Shown here in pieces: positions 1 to 9,086 of a DNA stretch of 64,000 nucleotides. Where the stretch lies: contig OY781436.1 of assembly GCA_963676875.1 (NCBI GenBank), positions 4,216,001 through 4,280,000 of the forward strand, in the 5' to 3' direction. Each line of letters starts with the position of its first letter. Position 1 is the stretch's first letter. The notes under the pieces are model-generated. The model had not been told where the DNA came from and searched no databases. It was given only the letters and a program-made list of their open reading frames with translations. This DNA is from UBA6244 sp963676875. Its GTDB lineage: Bacteria; Bacteroidota; Bacteroidia; Bacteroidales; F082. The translations under genes and the position numbers were made by a program.

Positions 1-542
1 CACATTTTTTGTCCGTTGAGGACATAATGTGATCCGTCTTCGGTGAGGACAGCTTTTGTTTTTCCTGCGTTGGCATCACTACCTGCGCCCGGTTCGGTAA
101 GGCAATAGGCAGCCAGCATTTCGCCGGAGGCAAGCTGTGGCATGTAGCGTTGGTGCTGCTCATCGTTGCCGTAGTAGAGGAGGGGCAGGGTGCCAATTCC
201 GGTGTGTGCCATAAAAGCAACCGAAAACGAGTAAGCAGAACCTATGGCTTCGTTGGCCTTCATGTTGGTGAGAAAGTTTTGTCCGTATCCTTCAAATTCT
301 TCAGGTACACTAATTCCCAATAAGCCCAATTCGCCGGCTTTCTTTAACAGGGAAGGCATCAAACCCTCGGTATGGTTGTCGAGTGCGTTAAAGTGTGGAG
401 CTACTTCTGTTTCAACGAAATCGGCGCAGGTCTCAGCAATCATGCGTTGTTCTTCATCAAACTCTTCGGGAATAAAAATTTGGTCGGGAGTGACTTCTTT
501 AATTAAGAATTCTCCACCAACAATGGCAGCTTTTGTATCCAT
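1..542 (-). CDS. Acyl-CoA dehydrogenase, N-terminal part (cut by window edge)
   Basis: Reading the minus strand from the ATG at 542 gives an uninterrupted frame of about 180 codons that runs off the window. It matches the N-terminal alpha-helical and middle beta domains of flavin-dependent acyl-CoA dehydrogenases. The family signature AYCLTEPGAGSDA in the middle domain is plainly present near residue 135-150, and the preceding GTLPLLYYGND is also typical. These enzymes oxidise acyl-CoA to enoyl-CoA with FAD and pass electrons to ETF. The catalytic Glu and C-terminal domain lie outside the window. Chain-length specificity cannot be judged. Its own promoter-like -7 element lies about 30 bp upstream. 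Confidence 0.93.
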   Translation of the reverse strand, partial: MDTKAAIVGGEFLIKEVTPDQIFIPEEFDEEQRMIAETCADFVETEVAPHFNALDNHTEGLMPSLLKKAGELGLLGISVPEEFEGYGQNFLTNMKANEAIGSAYSFSVAFMAHTGIGTLPLLYYGNDEQHQRYMPQLASGEMLAAYCLTEPGAGSDANAGKTKAVLTEDGSHYVLNGQKM

Positions 543-571
543 TTTATACAGTTTTATTAGTAAATTAGGCG

Positions 572-579
572 CAAAGATA
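572..579 (-). promoter_or_regulatory. Bacteroidota -7 element for the acyl-CoA dehydrogenase gene
   Basis: The minus strand reads TATCTTTG, an exact match to the TAnnTTTG -7 consensus of the primary sigma factor in Bacteroidota, about 30 bp before the start codon. I see no good -33 TTTG at the expected distance. Confidence 0.5.
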
Positions 580-640
580 AAATTTGAATCAAAATACAGC
601 CTTTTTTGGCTCCTATTTAGATTGTATAAAAACTTAAATA

Positions 641-669
641 AAAAATTCCGCCAGAAGCGGAATTTTTTA
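641..669 (-). terminator. Intrinsic terminator of clpC
   Basis: AAAATTCCGC and GCGGAATTTT form a 10-bp stem around a 5-nt loop, with T-runs on both sides. It lies just past the clpC stop on the minus strand. The symmetry means it could also stop plus-strand transcripts. Confidence 0.75.
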
Positions 670-688
670 TCTCAGATAAAATAAATTC

Positions 689-3235
689 TTACTTTTTAGA
701 AATCACTTTTTTAGACGGGGTAAAAGATATTTTTATTTCGTCTTTTTTCCCATCATAACTCACTTTAATGTGGGTTCCTTCAGTAAGTTTGGTTTTGATA
801 ATTTCCTCGGCAAGTTGGTCTTCGATGTATTTTTGAATGGCGCGCTTGAGCGGACGGGCTCCGAATTGTTCGTCCCAACCCTTGTCGATGAGAAAATCTT
901 TGGCTTTGGGACTAACGGTAATTTTGTAACCCATTTGGATAACCCGATTGATCAGGTGCGATAGTTCGATATCGATGATTTTATGAATTTCGTTGCGTTG
1001 CAGTGAGTCGAACACCACCACATCGTCGATGCGGTTGAGAAACTCGGGTGCAAAGGCACGTTTCAAAGCGTTTTCGATGACACCTTGGTTGTGGGTGGCT
1101 TTGGCTGCCACTTTGGCTTGTGTGGCAAATCCAACGCCTTGTCCGAAATCCTTCAACTGACGTGAGCCAATATTGGATGTCATGATGATGATGGTATTCT
1201 TAAAATCAACCCTACGACCCAGTCCGTCAGTAAGTTGGCCATCGTCCAACACCTGAAGCAAGAGATGAAAAATATCGGGATGTGCTTTCTCAATCTCGTC
1301 CAGAAGGACGATGGAGTAGGGTTTCCGTCTTACCTTTTCTGTCAGTTGGCCGCCTTCTTCATATCCCACATATCCGGGAGGCGCTCCTACCAAACGGCTT
1401 ACAGCGAATTTTTCCATGTACTCGCTCATGTCTACACGAATGAGTGCATCTTCAGTGTCGAATAGGAATTTGGCCAACATTTTGGCAAGATAGGTTTTTC
1501 CAACGCCCGTGGGGCCTAGGAAAATAAACGTTCCGATGGGTTTGTGTGGATCCTTTAATCCGGCGCGATTTCGGCGGATGGCTTTGACCACCTTCTCAAT
1601 GGCCTGACTTTGTCCAATTACTTGTGAATTAAGCTCTTCACCCATGTTAATCAGGCGAAGACTTTCTTTTTGGGCAATGTTTTGCATGGGGATTCCGGTC
1701 ATCATGGCCACCACCTCTGCTACATTTTCATCAGTAACGGTTTCGCGGTGGATATTGGATTCGTCCTCCCATTTTTTCTTAGCCTTGGCCAATTCGGTGA
1801 TATAGCGACGCTCGATGTCTCTGAATTGGGCTGCCTCTTCAAACTTCTGACTTTTAATGGCCGAAGTTTTACTTTTCTTAATTTCTTCGATGGCATTTTC
1901 CAGGTTGATGATTTCCGATGGCACATGAATGTTGGTGATATGTACACGTGCGCCGGCTTCATCTAATGCATCGATGGCCTTATCGGGAAGAAAACGGTCG
2001 CTAATATACCTGTTGGTCAGTGAAACACAGCTTTGTATGGCTTCTTCACTATATTTTACTAAATGGTGGTCTTCGTATTTTTCTTTGATATTGTTGAGAA
2101 TTTCAATGGTTTCCTCGGCAGAGGTAGCTTCCACCAACACCTTTTGGAATCTACGTTCTAAGGCACCATCTTTTTCAATATGCTGACGGTATTCATCCAG
2201 GGTAGTGGCTCCAATGCATTGAAGTTCGCCCCTGGCCAGTGCAGGTTTAAACATGTTGGAAGCATCCAGTGCGCCGGAAGCATTTCCGGCACCAACGATG
2301 GTATGTATTTCATCTATGAACAGGATGATATCCGGGTTTTTGGTGAGTTCGTTCAACACTGCTTTCATGCGTTCTTCAAACTGACCACGGTATTTGGTCC
2401 CGGCCACAATCGAGGCCAAATCAAGGGTAATTATTCGCTTGTTGAACAAAGCTCTGGAAACTTTCCGTTGAACGATTCGCAAGGCTAACCCTTCGGCAAT
2501 GGCCGATTTGCCTACGCCCGGCTCACCAATGAGTATGGGATTGTTTTTTTTACGCCGGCTGAGAATCTGGGCGATCCGTTGCAATTCAACTTCGCGGCCC
2601 ACAATGGGGTCGAGTTTGCCTTCTTCTGCATAGCGTGTTAAATCGCGCCCAAAGTTGTCCAGAACAGGTGTTTTGGATTTTGGAATGCCTGTTTTTTTCT
2701 CAGGACCTCCAAAAGGAACCTGTGATTCTTCGGTGGGGTCATCCATGTCGTCCTGCAATTCGGCCCGTGGTTCAATGGCAGGCGGAATTTCTTTTTGTTC
2801 TTTTACAATCGAGGTAAGTTCTTCTTTTACAGATTTGTAATTCACCCCATCTTTACTCAATTTACTGGTAACCAGATTGTTTTCATCTTTCAAGATGGCG
2901 AGCAACAAGTGCTCTGTTCCAATAAGATCGGCATGAAATACCTTAGCTTCCAGATAGGTAATTTTCAATGCCTTTTCCACTTGTTTTACCAAGGGAATGT
3001 TTTCGATATTTACGGGTTTTGAGGTAGGATTCTTAATAGCTATTTCCAGTTCTTGCTTACATTTTTCTAAATCAACGCCAAAATAGTTGAGCAGTTGAAT
3101 GGCCATACCTTCACCATCACGTATGATTCCGAGTAATAAATGCTCCAAGCCGATATAGTTATTTCCCAACCTCACGGCTTCTTCGCGGCTAAACGCCAAC
3201 ACATCTTTCACCCGTTGAGAAAATTTTGCTTCCAT
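689..3235 (-). CDS. clpC: ClpC, HSP100 unfoldase of the Clp protease
   Basis: 848 aa AAA+ protein that unfolds substrates and feeds them to ClpP in the cytoplasm. Domain order seen: a double Clp N domain (about 1-145), first AAA+ module with Walker A GEPGVGKS and Walker B LFIDEIH, a middle region with a UVR motif (KSQKFEEAAQFRDIERR), a second AAA+ module with GPTGVGKTYLAK and VLLDEIEKAH, and the D2-small domain with LNRIDDVVVF. The UVR motif separates ClpC from ClpB and ClpA. I chose the ATG at 3235 (MEAKFSQRV), the usual family start. The open frame runs 21 codons further upstream, but that stretch contains a 13-bp inverted repeat and does not look coding. It stands alone, divergent from gyrA. 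Confidence 0.96.
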   Translation of the reverse strand: MEAKFSQRVKDVLAFSREEAVRLGNNYIGLEHLLLGIIRDGEGMAIQLLNYFGVDLEKCKQELEIAIKNPTSKPVNIENIPLVKQVEKALKITYLEAKVFHADLIGTEHLLLAILKDENNLVTSKLSKDGVNYKSVKEELTSIVKEQKEIPPAIEPRAELQDDMDDPTEESQVPFGGPEKKTGIPKSKTPVLDNFGRDLTRYAEEGKLDPIVGREVELQRIAQILSRRKKNNPILIGEPGVGKSAIAEGLALRIVQRKVSRALFNKRIITLDLASIVAGTKYRGQFEERMKAVLNELTKNPDIILFIDEIHTIVGAGNASGALDASNMFKPALARGELQCIGATTLDEYRQHIEKDGALERRFQKVLVEATSAEETIEILNNIKEKYEDHHLVKYSEEAIQSCVSLTNRYISDRFLPDKAIDALDEAGARVHITNIHVPSEIINLENAIEEIKKSKTSAIKSQKFEEAAQFRDIERRYITELAKAKKKWEDESNIHRETVTDENVAEVVAMMTGIPMQNIAQKESLRLINMGEELNSQVIGQSQAIEKVVKAIRRNRAGLKDPHKPIGTFIFLGPTGVGKTYLAKMLAKFLFDTEDALIRVDMSEYMEKFAVSRLVGAPPGYVGYEEGGQLTEKVRRKPYSIVLLDEIEKAHPDIFHLLLQVLDDGQLTDGLGRRVDFKNTIIIMTSNIGSRQLKDFGQGVGFATQAKVAAKATHNQGVIENALKRAFAPEFLNRIDDVVVFDSLQRNEIHKIIDIELSHLINRVIQMGYKITVSPKAKDFLIDKGWDEQFGARPLKRAIQKYIEDQLAEEIIKTKLTEGTHIKVSYDGKKDEIKISFTPSKKVISKK

Positions 3236-3257
3236 AGTATCATATTTTACAAGTGAC

Positions 3258-3290
3258 AAAATTACATAAACTATTACTTTATGTAATTTT
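3258..3290. promoter_or_regulatory. 13-bp perfect inverted repeat upstream of clpC (candidate operator)
   Basis: AAAATTACATAAA at 3258-3270 and TTTATGTAATTTT at 3278-3290 are exact reverse complements separated by 7 nt. The repeat ends 22 bp before the clpC ATG, inside the clpC/gyrA divergent region. Position and symmetry suggest a binding site for a dimeric repressor or an RNA hairpin in the leader. The rest of 3236-3565 holds only this and the gyrA -7 element. Confidence 0.55.
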
Positions 3291-3517
3291 TCTATCAAGT
3301 TTAATCTTGCCAGTCAAGATATTTAGTCTGTATTGTCAAGTATTGTGCCAATAATTGCGCAAATTAACATGAAAAATATCAGTCCTTTTAACACGGTACT
3401 AAAATATGTTTTGCTATTGGAGTACAATTTCAGGGCAACGCAACTTTTGAACAGATTTTTGTTAATAGAAATATGTGAATACCTATTATAAAAGGGAGGT
3501 TATTAATGTCATTTTCG

Positions 3518-3525
3518 TACCTTTG
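3518..3525 (+). promoter_or_regulatory. -7 element for gyrA
   Basis: TACCTTTG matches TAnnTTTG and lies 40 bp before the gyrA ATG. No clear -33 TTTG was found. Confidence 0.55.
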
Positions 3526-3565
3526 CCTGCTTTTTAATTTGTAACAAAGGAAGAAAAATATCCAT

Positions 3566-6136
3566 ATGGAGAATGTTTTTGAAGGTGAAAGGATCATCAA
3601 GGTAAATATTGAAAATCAAATGAAATCGGCGTACATCGATTATTCGATGTCGGTGATTGTTTCGAGGGCATTGCCCGATGTGAGGGATGGATTTAAACCC
3701 GTGCACCGCAGGGTTCTATTTGGAATGCACGAATTGGGAGTATATTCAAACCGGTCATATAAAAAATCTGCCAGAATAGTAGGGGAGGTGCTTGGTAAGT
3801 ACCATCCACACGGTGATACTTCCGTTTATGATTCGATGGTTCGTATGGCCCAGGAGTGGTCGTTGCGTTATCCGTTGGTTGACGGTCAGGGTAACTTTGG
3901 ATCAGTGGATGGCGACAGTCCTGCTGCCATGCGTTATACCGAGGTGCGATTGAGGAAGATTGCCGAAGAAATGCTTGTGGATATCGACAAAGATACTGTT
4001 GATTTTCAGTTAAACTTCGACGACAGTTTGAAGGAGCCTACCGTGCTTCCTACACAGATACCCAATTTGCTTATTAACGGTGCATCCGGAATTGCTGTGG
4101 GTATGGCCACCAACATGGCTCCCCACAACTTGACACAAGTGATCAATGGTATTTTGGCTTATGCTGACGACAGTGAAATTTCCATTCCTGAATTGAGCAA
4201 AATTGTTCAGGCACCTGATTTCCCTACCGGCGGTATCATTTATGGTTACGAAGGTGTGATCAATGCCTTTGAAACAGGTCGGGGAAGGGTAGTAGTCAGA
4301 GGTGAAATCTCAGTAGAGGAAACCGGTAATGGACGTGAAAGACTGGTGGCTACCTCCATTCCATATCAGGTGAACAAAGCTGAAATGATTAAGAAAACGG
4401 CTGACCTGGTCAATGAAAAAAAGATTGAAGGCATTTCAGATATCAACGATGAGTCGGACAGAAATGGGATGCGTATTGTTTACGACCTGAAGAAAGATGC
4501 CCTGCCCAGCATCGTCATCAATAAATTGTATCAACTCACTGCACTTCAGAGTTCATTTAGCATAAATAATGTAGCCTTGGTTCATGGCCGACCCAAAACC
4601 CTGAACCTGAAAGACATGATCGTTCACTTTTTCGATCACCGACATGATGTGGTGGTAAGACGTACAAAATATGAACTGAACGAAGCTGAGCGTAAAGCCC
4701 ACATACTCGAAGGATTACTTATCGCATTGGATCATTTGGACGAAGTGATAGCCTTGATCCGTGCTTCAAAAACACCGGAAGAGGCCAAGAATGGTTTGAT
4801 GGAAAATTTCCAGCTCACCGAAATTCAGGCCAAAGCCATCCTCGACATGCGTTTGCAGAAACTTACAGGACTGGAACGTGATAAAATAAAATTGGATTAT
4901 GCTGAACTGATGAAACTCATTGGCTACCTCAAAGAATTGTTGTCTAGCAGAGAGTTGCGTAATGAGGTAATCAAAGAAGAATTGATTCGCATACGGGATA
5001 AATATGGTGATGAACGTCGTTCACAAATTGTGTATACTGCCGAAGATATTCGCATGGAAGATGTGATACCCGATGAAGAGGTGGTGATTACCATTTCCCG
5101 TCTGGGTTATATCAAACGTACGCCGTTGACTGAATATCGTCAGCAGAAAAGGGGAGGGCGTGGTTCTAAAGCCGGTGCTACCCGTGATGAGGACTTTTTG
5201 GAACATCTGTTTGTAGCCACCAATCACAATTATATGCTCTTTTTTACTGAAAAGGGTAAAGTGTTCTGGATGAGGGTGTTTGAAATTCCCGAAGGAACAA
5301 AAACCTCCAAAGGAAGGGCCATTCAAAACCTGATTAACATTGATGCAGATGATACCATCAAGGCTATTATCAACACCAAAGATCTGAAGGACGAGGAATA
5401 TATCCAAAACAATTTTATAATTCTTGCTACTAAAAAAGGTGTAATTAAAAAAACAGCTTTGGAAGCCTATTCGCGGCCACGTCAGAATGGTATCAATGCC
5501 ATTACCGTAAAAGATGGTGACGTATTGCTGGAAGCCAAATTAACTAACGGTACCAACGAAATAATTTTAGCCAATCGGTCGGGTAGGGCTATCCGTTTTA
5601 ATGAATCGAAGGTGCGCCCGATGGGTAGAAATGCCTCCGGGGTTCGCGGTATTACACTGGCAAATGAAGAAGATGAAGTGGTAGGTATGATTTGTTTGGA
5701 TAACCAAAAAGAAATGCAGGAAAATGTATTGGTGGTTTCCGAAAAAGGATACGGAAAACGTTCTATTGTGGATGATTACCGTGTTACCAACAGGGGAGGA
5801 AAGGGAGTTAAAACCCTGAACATTACCGACAAAACAGGGGATTTGATTGCCATTAAAAATGTTACCGACCAGGATGGATTGATGATTATCAATAAGTCGG
5901 GCATCGCGATCAGAATTCCTGTTGTTGATCTTCGCGTTATGGGTAGAGCCACCCAGGGAGTAAAACTCATTCGCATCGACGAAGGTGATGGCATTGCCGC
6001 TGTTGCCAAGGTAAGTATTGCCGAAGATGAAGAGGAAATGGATCCAGATGGTACAATTACTCCTGAACAAGAAGGTGATGGTGAAATTTCAGAAGAGACG
6101 AAAGAGACACCAACGCCTGAAAATACAGAAGAATAG
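3566..6136 (+). CDS. gyrA: DNA gyrase subunit A
   Basis: 856 aa, the DNA breakage-reunion subunit of gyrase, which introduces negative supercoils with GyrB. The winged-helix/tower core occupies about 1-500, with the catalytic tyrosine in AAMRYTEVRL at about Tyr124. The C-terminal beta-pinwheel begins near 510 and contains the gyrase box variant QQKRGGRGSKAG, which distinguishes GyrA from ParC. The last 40 residues are acidic, as is common. In the quinolone-resistance region (HPHGDTSVYD) the position equivalent to E. coli Ser83 is Thr and Asp87 is retained, so no clear resistance change. Single-gene unit; gyrB is not nearby. Confidence 0.97.
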   Translation: MENVFEGERIIKVNIENQMKSAYIDYSMSVIVSRALPDVRDGFKPVHRRVLFGMHELGVYSNRSYKKSARIVGEVLGKYHPHGDTSVYDSMVRMAQEWSLRYPLVDGQGNFGSVDGDSPAAMRYTEVRLRKIAEEMLVDIDKDTVDFQLNFDDSLKEPTVLPTQIPNLLINGASGIAVGMATNMAPHNLTQVINGILAYADDSEISIPELSKIVQAPDFPTGGIIYGYEGVINAFETGRGRVVVRGEISVEETGNGRERLVATSIPYQVNKAEMIKKTADLVNEKKIEGISDINDESDRNGMRIVYDLKKDALPSIVINKLYQLTALQSSFSINNVALVHGRPKTLNLKDMIVHFFDHRHDVVVRRTKYELNEAERKAHILEGLLIALDHLDEVIALIRASKTPEEAKNGLMENFQLTEIQAKAILDMRLQKLTGLERDKIKLDYAELMKLIGYLKELLSSRELRNEVIKEELIRIRDKYGDERRSQIVYTAEDIRMEDVIPDEEVVITISRLGYIKRTPLTEYRQQKRGGRGSKAGATRDEDFLEHLFVATNHNYMLFFTEKGKVFWMRVFEIPEGTKTSKGRAIQNLINIDADDTIKAIINTKDLKDEEYIQNNFIILATKKGVIKKTALEAYSRPRQNGINAITVKDGDVLLEAKLTNGTNEIILANRSGRAIRFNESKVRPMGRNASGVRGITLANEEDEVVGMICLDNQKEMQENVLVVSEKGYGKRSIVDDYRVTNRGGKGVKTLNITDKTGDLIAIKNVTDQDGLMIINKSGIAIRIPVVDLRVMGRATQGVKLIRIDEGDGIAAVAKVSIAEDEEEMDPDGTITPEQEGDGEISEETKETPTPENTEE

Positions 6137-6182
6137 CCTGTTTAAGTAAAATAGTTTAGAATATTTTTAAATAATTGCGTAA

Positions 6183-6214
6183 TTTGGCACGCCTTTGGTT
6201 TAAGAATATCTTTG
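6183..6214 (+). promoter_or_regulatory. Promoter (-33 TTTG, -7 TATCTTTG) of the TPR gene
   Basis: TTTG at 6183-6186 and TATCTTTG at 6207-6214 are separated by 20 nt, the canonical Bacteroidota arrangement, and end 22 bp before the ATG. Confidence 0.7.
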
Positions 6215-6236
6215 CCGAACCATAAATATAGAAACA

Positions 6237-7376
6237 ATGAAAAAATTACTTGTATTTTTTAGCCTGATTTTGCTGGTATCCGCAGGAGTATTTGCTCAAA
6301 ACAACAAGAGAACCAGTGCCTACATGTATAACAAAAATGGTCAGTATGCAAAAGCTAAAGAGGCCATTGATGAAGCTATTACTCATCCAAAAACGTCCGA
6401 CGATTCCAAAACATGGATGTACAGGGGAATCATATATTACAACATAGCTATTTCTGAAGATCCTGAAGTAAAGGCGCTTGCAGACAATGCCGCTGAAGTT
6501 TCGTATGAGTCGTTTGCTAAATCGAAAGAGTTTGACCCCAAAGGAAGCAACACCGGAGAGATCTCGTTTTATTTGATTCAGCTTACTAACCTGTTTTATC
6601 AGGCAGGTGCAGAGAACTTTCAAAATGAGGACTATAACGGGGCCATAAAAGACTTCACCATAGCCTTTAATATCGCTCAGGCTGATGATCGTTTTGATAC
6701 AGTAGCAGCGTTTAACATTGGGATGAGTGGTGTTTTTGCCGACGACGAGGCACTAACTAACAGCAGTATGGAGTACCTTAAAAAATGTATTGATGTGGAT
6801 TTTCGTGATCCCAGGGTATATCTCTATTACGCGAGATCACAAAAGAAAGTGGGTGACACAACTGCCGCTTTTGCAACCATAGAAAAGGGTAGAAGCATTT
6901 TCCCTGATGAATCCAGCTTGCAATTGGAGCAATCTCAATTGTATCTGGAAACCGGTCAAAATGAAAAACTCATTGCCAACCTAAAAGAGGCCATCGCAGC
7001 TGATCCAACCAACGAAAACCTTTACCGTGTTCTGGGGCAGACTTATGAAAATATTGGCGACATTGACAATGCTACTATTTATTATCAAAAAGCCATTGAT
7101 ATCAATCCTGATTTTGGTGATGCTATTTTTAATATGGGTGCCATTTATGTGAATCAAGCTGCTGAACTTTATACTGAAGCCAATAATTTACCTTTCGAAG
7201 AACAAAAGAAATATGACGAGTTGAAAAAGAAAGCAGATGATAACCTGCACAAAGCTTTGCCATATCTTGAGCGTTCACTTGAATTGAATCCTGGTGATGA
7301 GGTTGTTATTTCCGCATTGAAAGAAGCTTACGCCAACCTTAAAATGACAGATAAATTAAAAGAACTCGCTCAGTAG
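6237..7376 (+). CDS. Secreted tetratricopeptide-repeat protein
   Basis: 379 aa with an N-terminal signal peptide (hydrophobic core FFSLILLVSAGVFA, cleavage expected after FAQ). The rest is helical with several TPR units. The clearest are about residues 245-300 (ENLYRVLGQTYENIGDIDNA, then YYQKAIDINPDFGDAIFNMG) and one near the C-terminus ending in YLERSLELNPGDEVV. TPR arrays bind other proteins; the partner is not evident. Location is periplasm or cell surface by inference. Transcribed alone, with its own promoter and a strong terminator behind it. Confidence 0.85.
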   Translation: MKKLLVFFSLILLVSAGVFAQNNKRTSAYMYNKNGQYAKAKEAIDEAITHPKTSDDSKTWMYRGIIYYNIAISEDPEVKALADNAAEVSYESFAKSKEFDPKGSNTGEISFYLIQLTNLFYQAGAENFQNEDYNGAIKDFTIAFNIAQADDRFDTVAAFNIGMSGVFADDEALTNSSMEYLKKCIDVDFRDPRVYLYYARSQKKVGDTTAAFATIEKGRSIFPDESSLQLEQSQLYLETGQNEKLIANLKEAIAADPTNENLYRVLGQTYENIGDIDNATIYYQKAIDINPDFGDAIFNMGAIYVNQAAELYTEANNLPFEEQKKYDELKKKADDNLHKALPYLERSLELNPGDEVVISALKEAYANLKMTDKLKELAQ

Positions 7377-7390
7377 AGAAATAAATATGA

Positions 7391-7423
7391 GAAAGGAGGG
7401 ACATGGTTCCTCCTTTCATTTTA
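7391..7423 (+). terminator. Intrinsic terminator after the TPR gene
   Basis: GAAAGGAGG / CCTCCTTTC form a 9-bp stem with a 9-nt loop, followed by ATTTTAC. Lies 15 bp after the stop codon. Confidence 0.75.
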
Positions 7424-7671
7424 CAACTTATATTTAACATAATATTAATTATATGACAAAACTAATTTTACGGTATATTGATTATCAAGCTGTTACAAAA
7501 TTCGGGGTTTAGCTATATGAGTACTTTTACTTTACTTATGTATAGTTTTTTCTTTGTTTTCCTGTAACTTATTGATTTTAATAGAGTAAAATGAGGCGCA
7601 GCGCTCCTACGCTCAGCCTGAAAATGGTTTAATGGCTTTTATATGAGGGAAATAAAAGTTAACTTGAATTT

Positions 7672-8925
7672 CTATTTTTTTCTTCTGGGCTTTTTCTTTC
7701 GCTTACTTTGCAACAAATCTTCTTGTTGGGCCTTTTCCATCAACGCCCTCCAATCGTTTTCTTTCTCTGTAGTAAACTCCAGCGTGGTTTGATAATCCCT
7801 TTTGGTTATTTCCACACGAGCTATTGGCTTTCCTAGATTATCTTCTATTTCTTGCAAAATGGGTTTTTCTTCAGTGCTGCAAAATGAATATGCCTGGCCT
7901 TTCATGCTTCCACGACCTGTACGACCTACGCGGTGAACGTAATTTTCTGAAGATTCAGGCAAATCATAGTTGATTACATAATCCACGTTGGGTATGTCGA
8001 TTCCACGGGCGCTAACATCAGTGGCTACCAATACCGACATTTCTCCCGAACGAAAACTTTTCATGGTAGTTTCACGTTCTTCCTGAAGTTTGTCGCTGTG
8101 AATAGTTCCCACCTTCAACCCGGCACGCTCCATGGCTTTCATCACGCGTTCGGCCCGAACTTTGGTTCTTACAAAAACCAACATTTTCTTATCCGGATTT
8201 TCCTTGATTAAATATTCTAAAAAGAACCGTTTGTCGTCCATTTCTATGAAAGCCACAGCGTGTTCTATATTCTTCGCCACCGGGTCTTTTGGTGAAATCT
8301 GTATCCTGATGGCGTCAGTGACCAGCGAATACGCCAATTTTTTAATTTTATCGTTGATGGTAGCTGAAAAAAACAAAGTTTGTCGTTTTCTTGGAATATG
8401 TCGCATTAAATCGTGGATATCCTGAATAAACCCTTTATCGAGCATGTGGTCGGCTTCATCCAATACTAATATTTGTAAATTCTTCATATTCAGTGCTCCC
8501 TGACTCACTAAATCGAACATGCGACCCGGGGTTGCAATCACCACATCCACTCCCCTGTTCAGTTTTTCAATCTGAGGAGTCTGGTCCACTCCCCCATGGA
8601 TGCACACGATACTTGCCTGTGTATATTTTCCCAACGTCGTAAAAACACCCGCTGTTTGCAGTGCCAATTCGTGGGTTGGTGCCAAAACAAGACATTTAAC
8701 ACCTTCATTATAAGCGGATTTAGATTTTCGCGCAAGCATCAATTGCAAGATGGGAATAGCAAAAGCCGCTGTTTTTCCGGTACCTGTTTGCGCTATGGCC
8801 AATACATCTTCCCCATTTAAAATAGGTGGAATACACCTAAATTGAATGTCGGTGGGTTTTTTATATCCCAACTGGGCTATACTATCCTTTATTTTCTCTG
8901 AAATACGATAATCTTCAAATCTCAT
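7672..8925 (-). CDS. DEAD-box ATP-dependent RNA helicase (RhlE type)
   Basis: 417 aa two-RecA-domain RNA helicase that unwinds short RNA duplexes. All motifs are visible: Q motif (GYKKPTDIQ), motif I AQTGTGKT, Ia PTHELALQ, Ib TPGR, II DEAD, III SAT, IV VFVRT, V ATDVSARGIDIP and VI HRVGRTGR, then a basic tail rich in Lys/Arg typical of RhlE-like proteins. I chose the ATG at 8925 (MRFEDYRI), directly after a TATCTTTG -7 element; the frame is open 22 codons further, but those would lie upstream of that promoter. It is divergent from a decayed paralogue that starts with the similar MPFEDTIL. Confidence 0.95.
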   Translation of the reverse strand: MRFEDYRISEKIKDSIAQLGYKKPTDIQFRCIPPILNGEDVLAIAQTGTGKTAAFAIPILQLMLARKSKSAYNEGVKCLVLAPTHELALQTAGVFTTLGKYTQASIVCIHGGVDQTPQIEKLNRGVDVVIATPGRMFDLVSQGALNMKNLQILVLDEADHMLDKGFIQDIHDLMRHIPRKRQTLFFSATINDKIKKLAYSLVTDAIRIQISPKDPVAKNIEHAVAFIEMDDKRFFLEYLIKENPDKKMLVFVRTKVRAERVMKAMERAGLKVGTIHSDKLQEERETTMKSFRSGEMSVLVATDVSARGIDIPNVDYVINYDLPESSENYVHRVGRTGRGSMKGQAYSFCSTEEKPILQEIEDNLGKPIARVEITKRDYQTTLEFTTEKENDWRALMEKAQQEDLLQSKRKKKPRRKK

Positions 8926-8943
8926 GGGTTTTAGAATAAGCTG

Positions 8944-8951
8944 CAAAGATA
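8944..8951 (-). promoter_or_regulatory. -7 element for the DEAD-box helicase gene
   Basis: The minus strand reads TATCTTTG, 18 bp before the ATG at 8925. It decides against the upstream in-frame start at 8991. Confidence 0.55.
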
Positions 8952-9050
8952 GACTATACAATTGCACCACACACTTGGTATGGTTGAACAATTGATTTTA
9001 TATTATTGTTAAAACGCTTCATTTGATCAGCACTGTAAACATATTTGTTC

Positions 9051-9058
9051 TAAGTTTG
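9051..9058 (+). promoter_or_regulatory. -7 element for the helicase-like gene
   Basis: TAAGTTTG matches TAnnTTTG and lies 28 bp before the ATG at 9087. No well-spaced -33 element seen. Confidence 0.5.
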
Positions 9059-9086
9059 TACTACCAAAACCAAATAAGAGGATTAA

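Noticed and set aside
244..684. Plus-strand frame of 146 codons
   Set aside because: It lies opposite the acyl-CoA dehydrogenase start and its promoter, and contains the clpC terminator.
3806..3850. Quinolone-resistance mutation in gyrA
   Set aside because: The Ser83-equivalent is Thr, which is natural in many bacteria and keeps the hydroxyl; Asp87 is unchanged.
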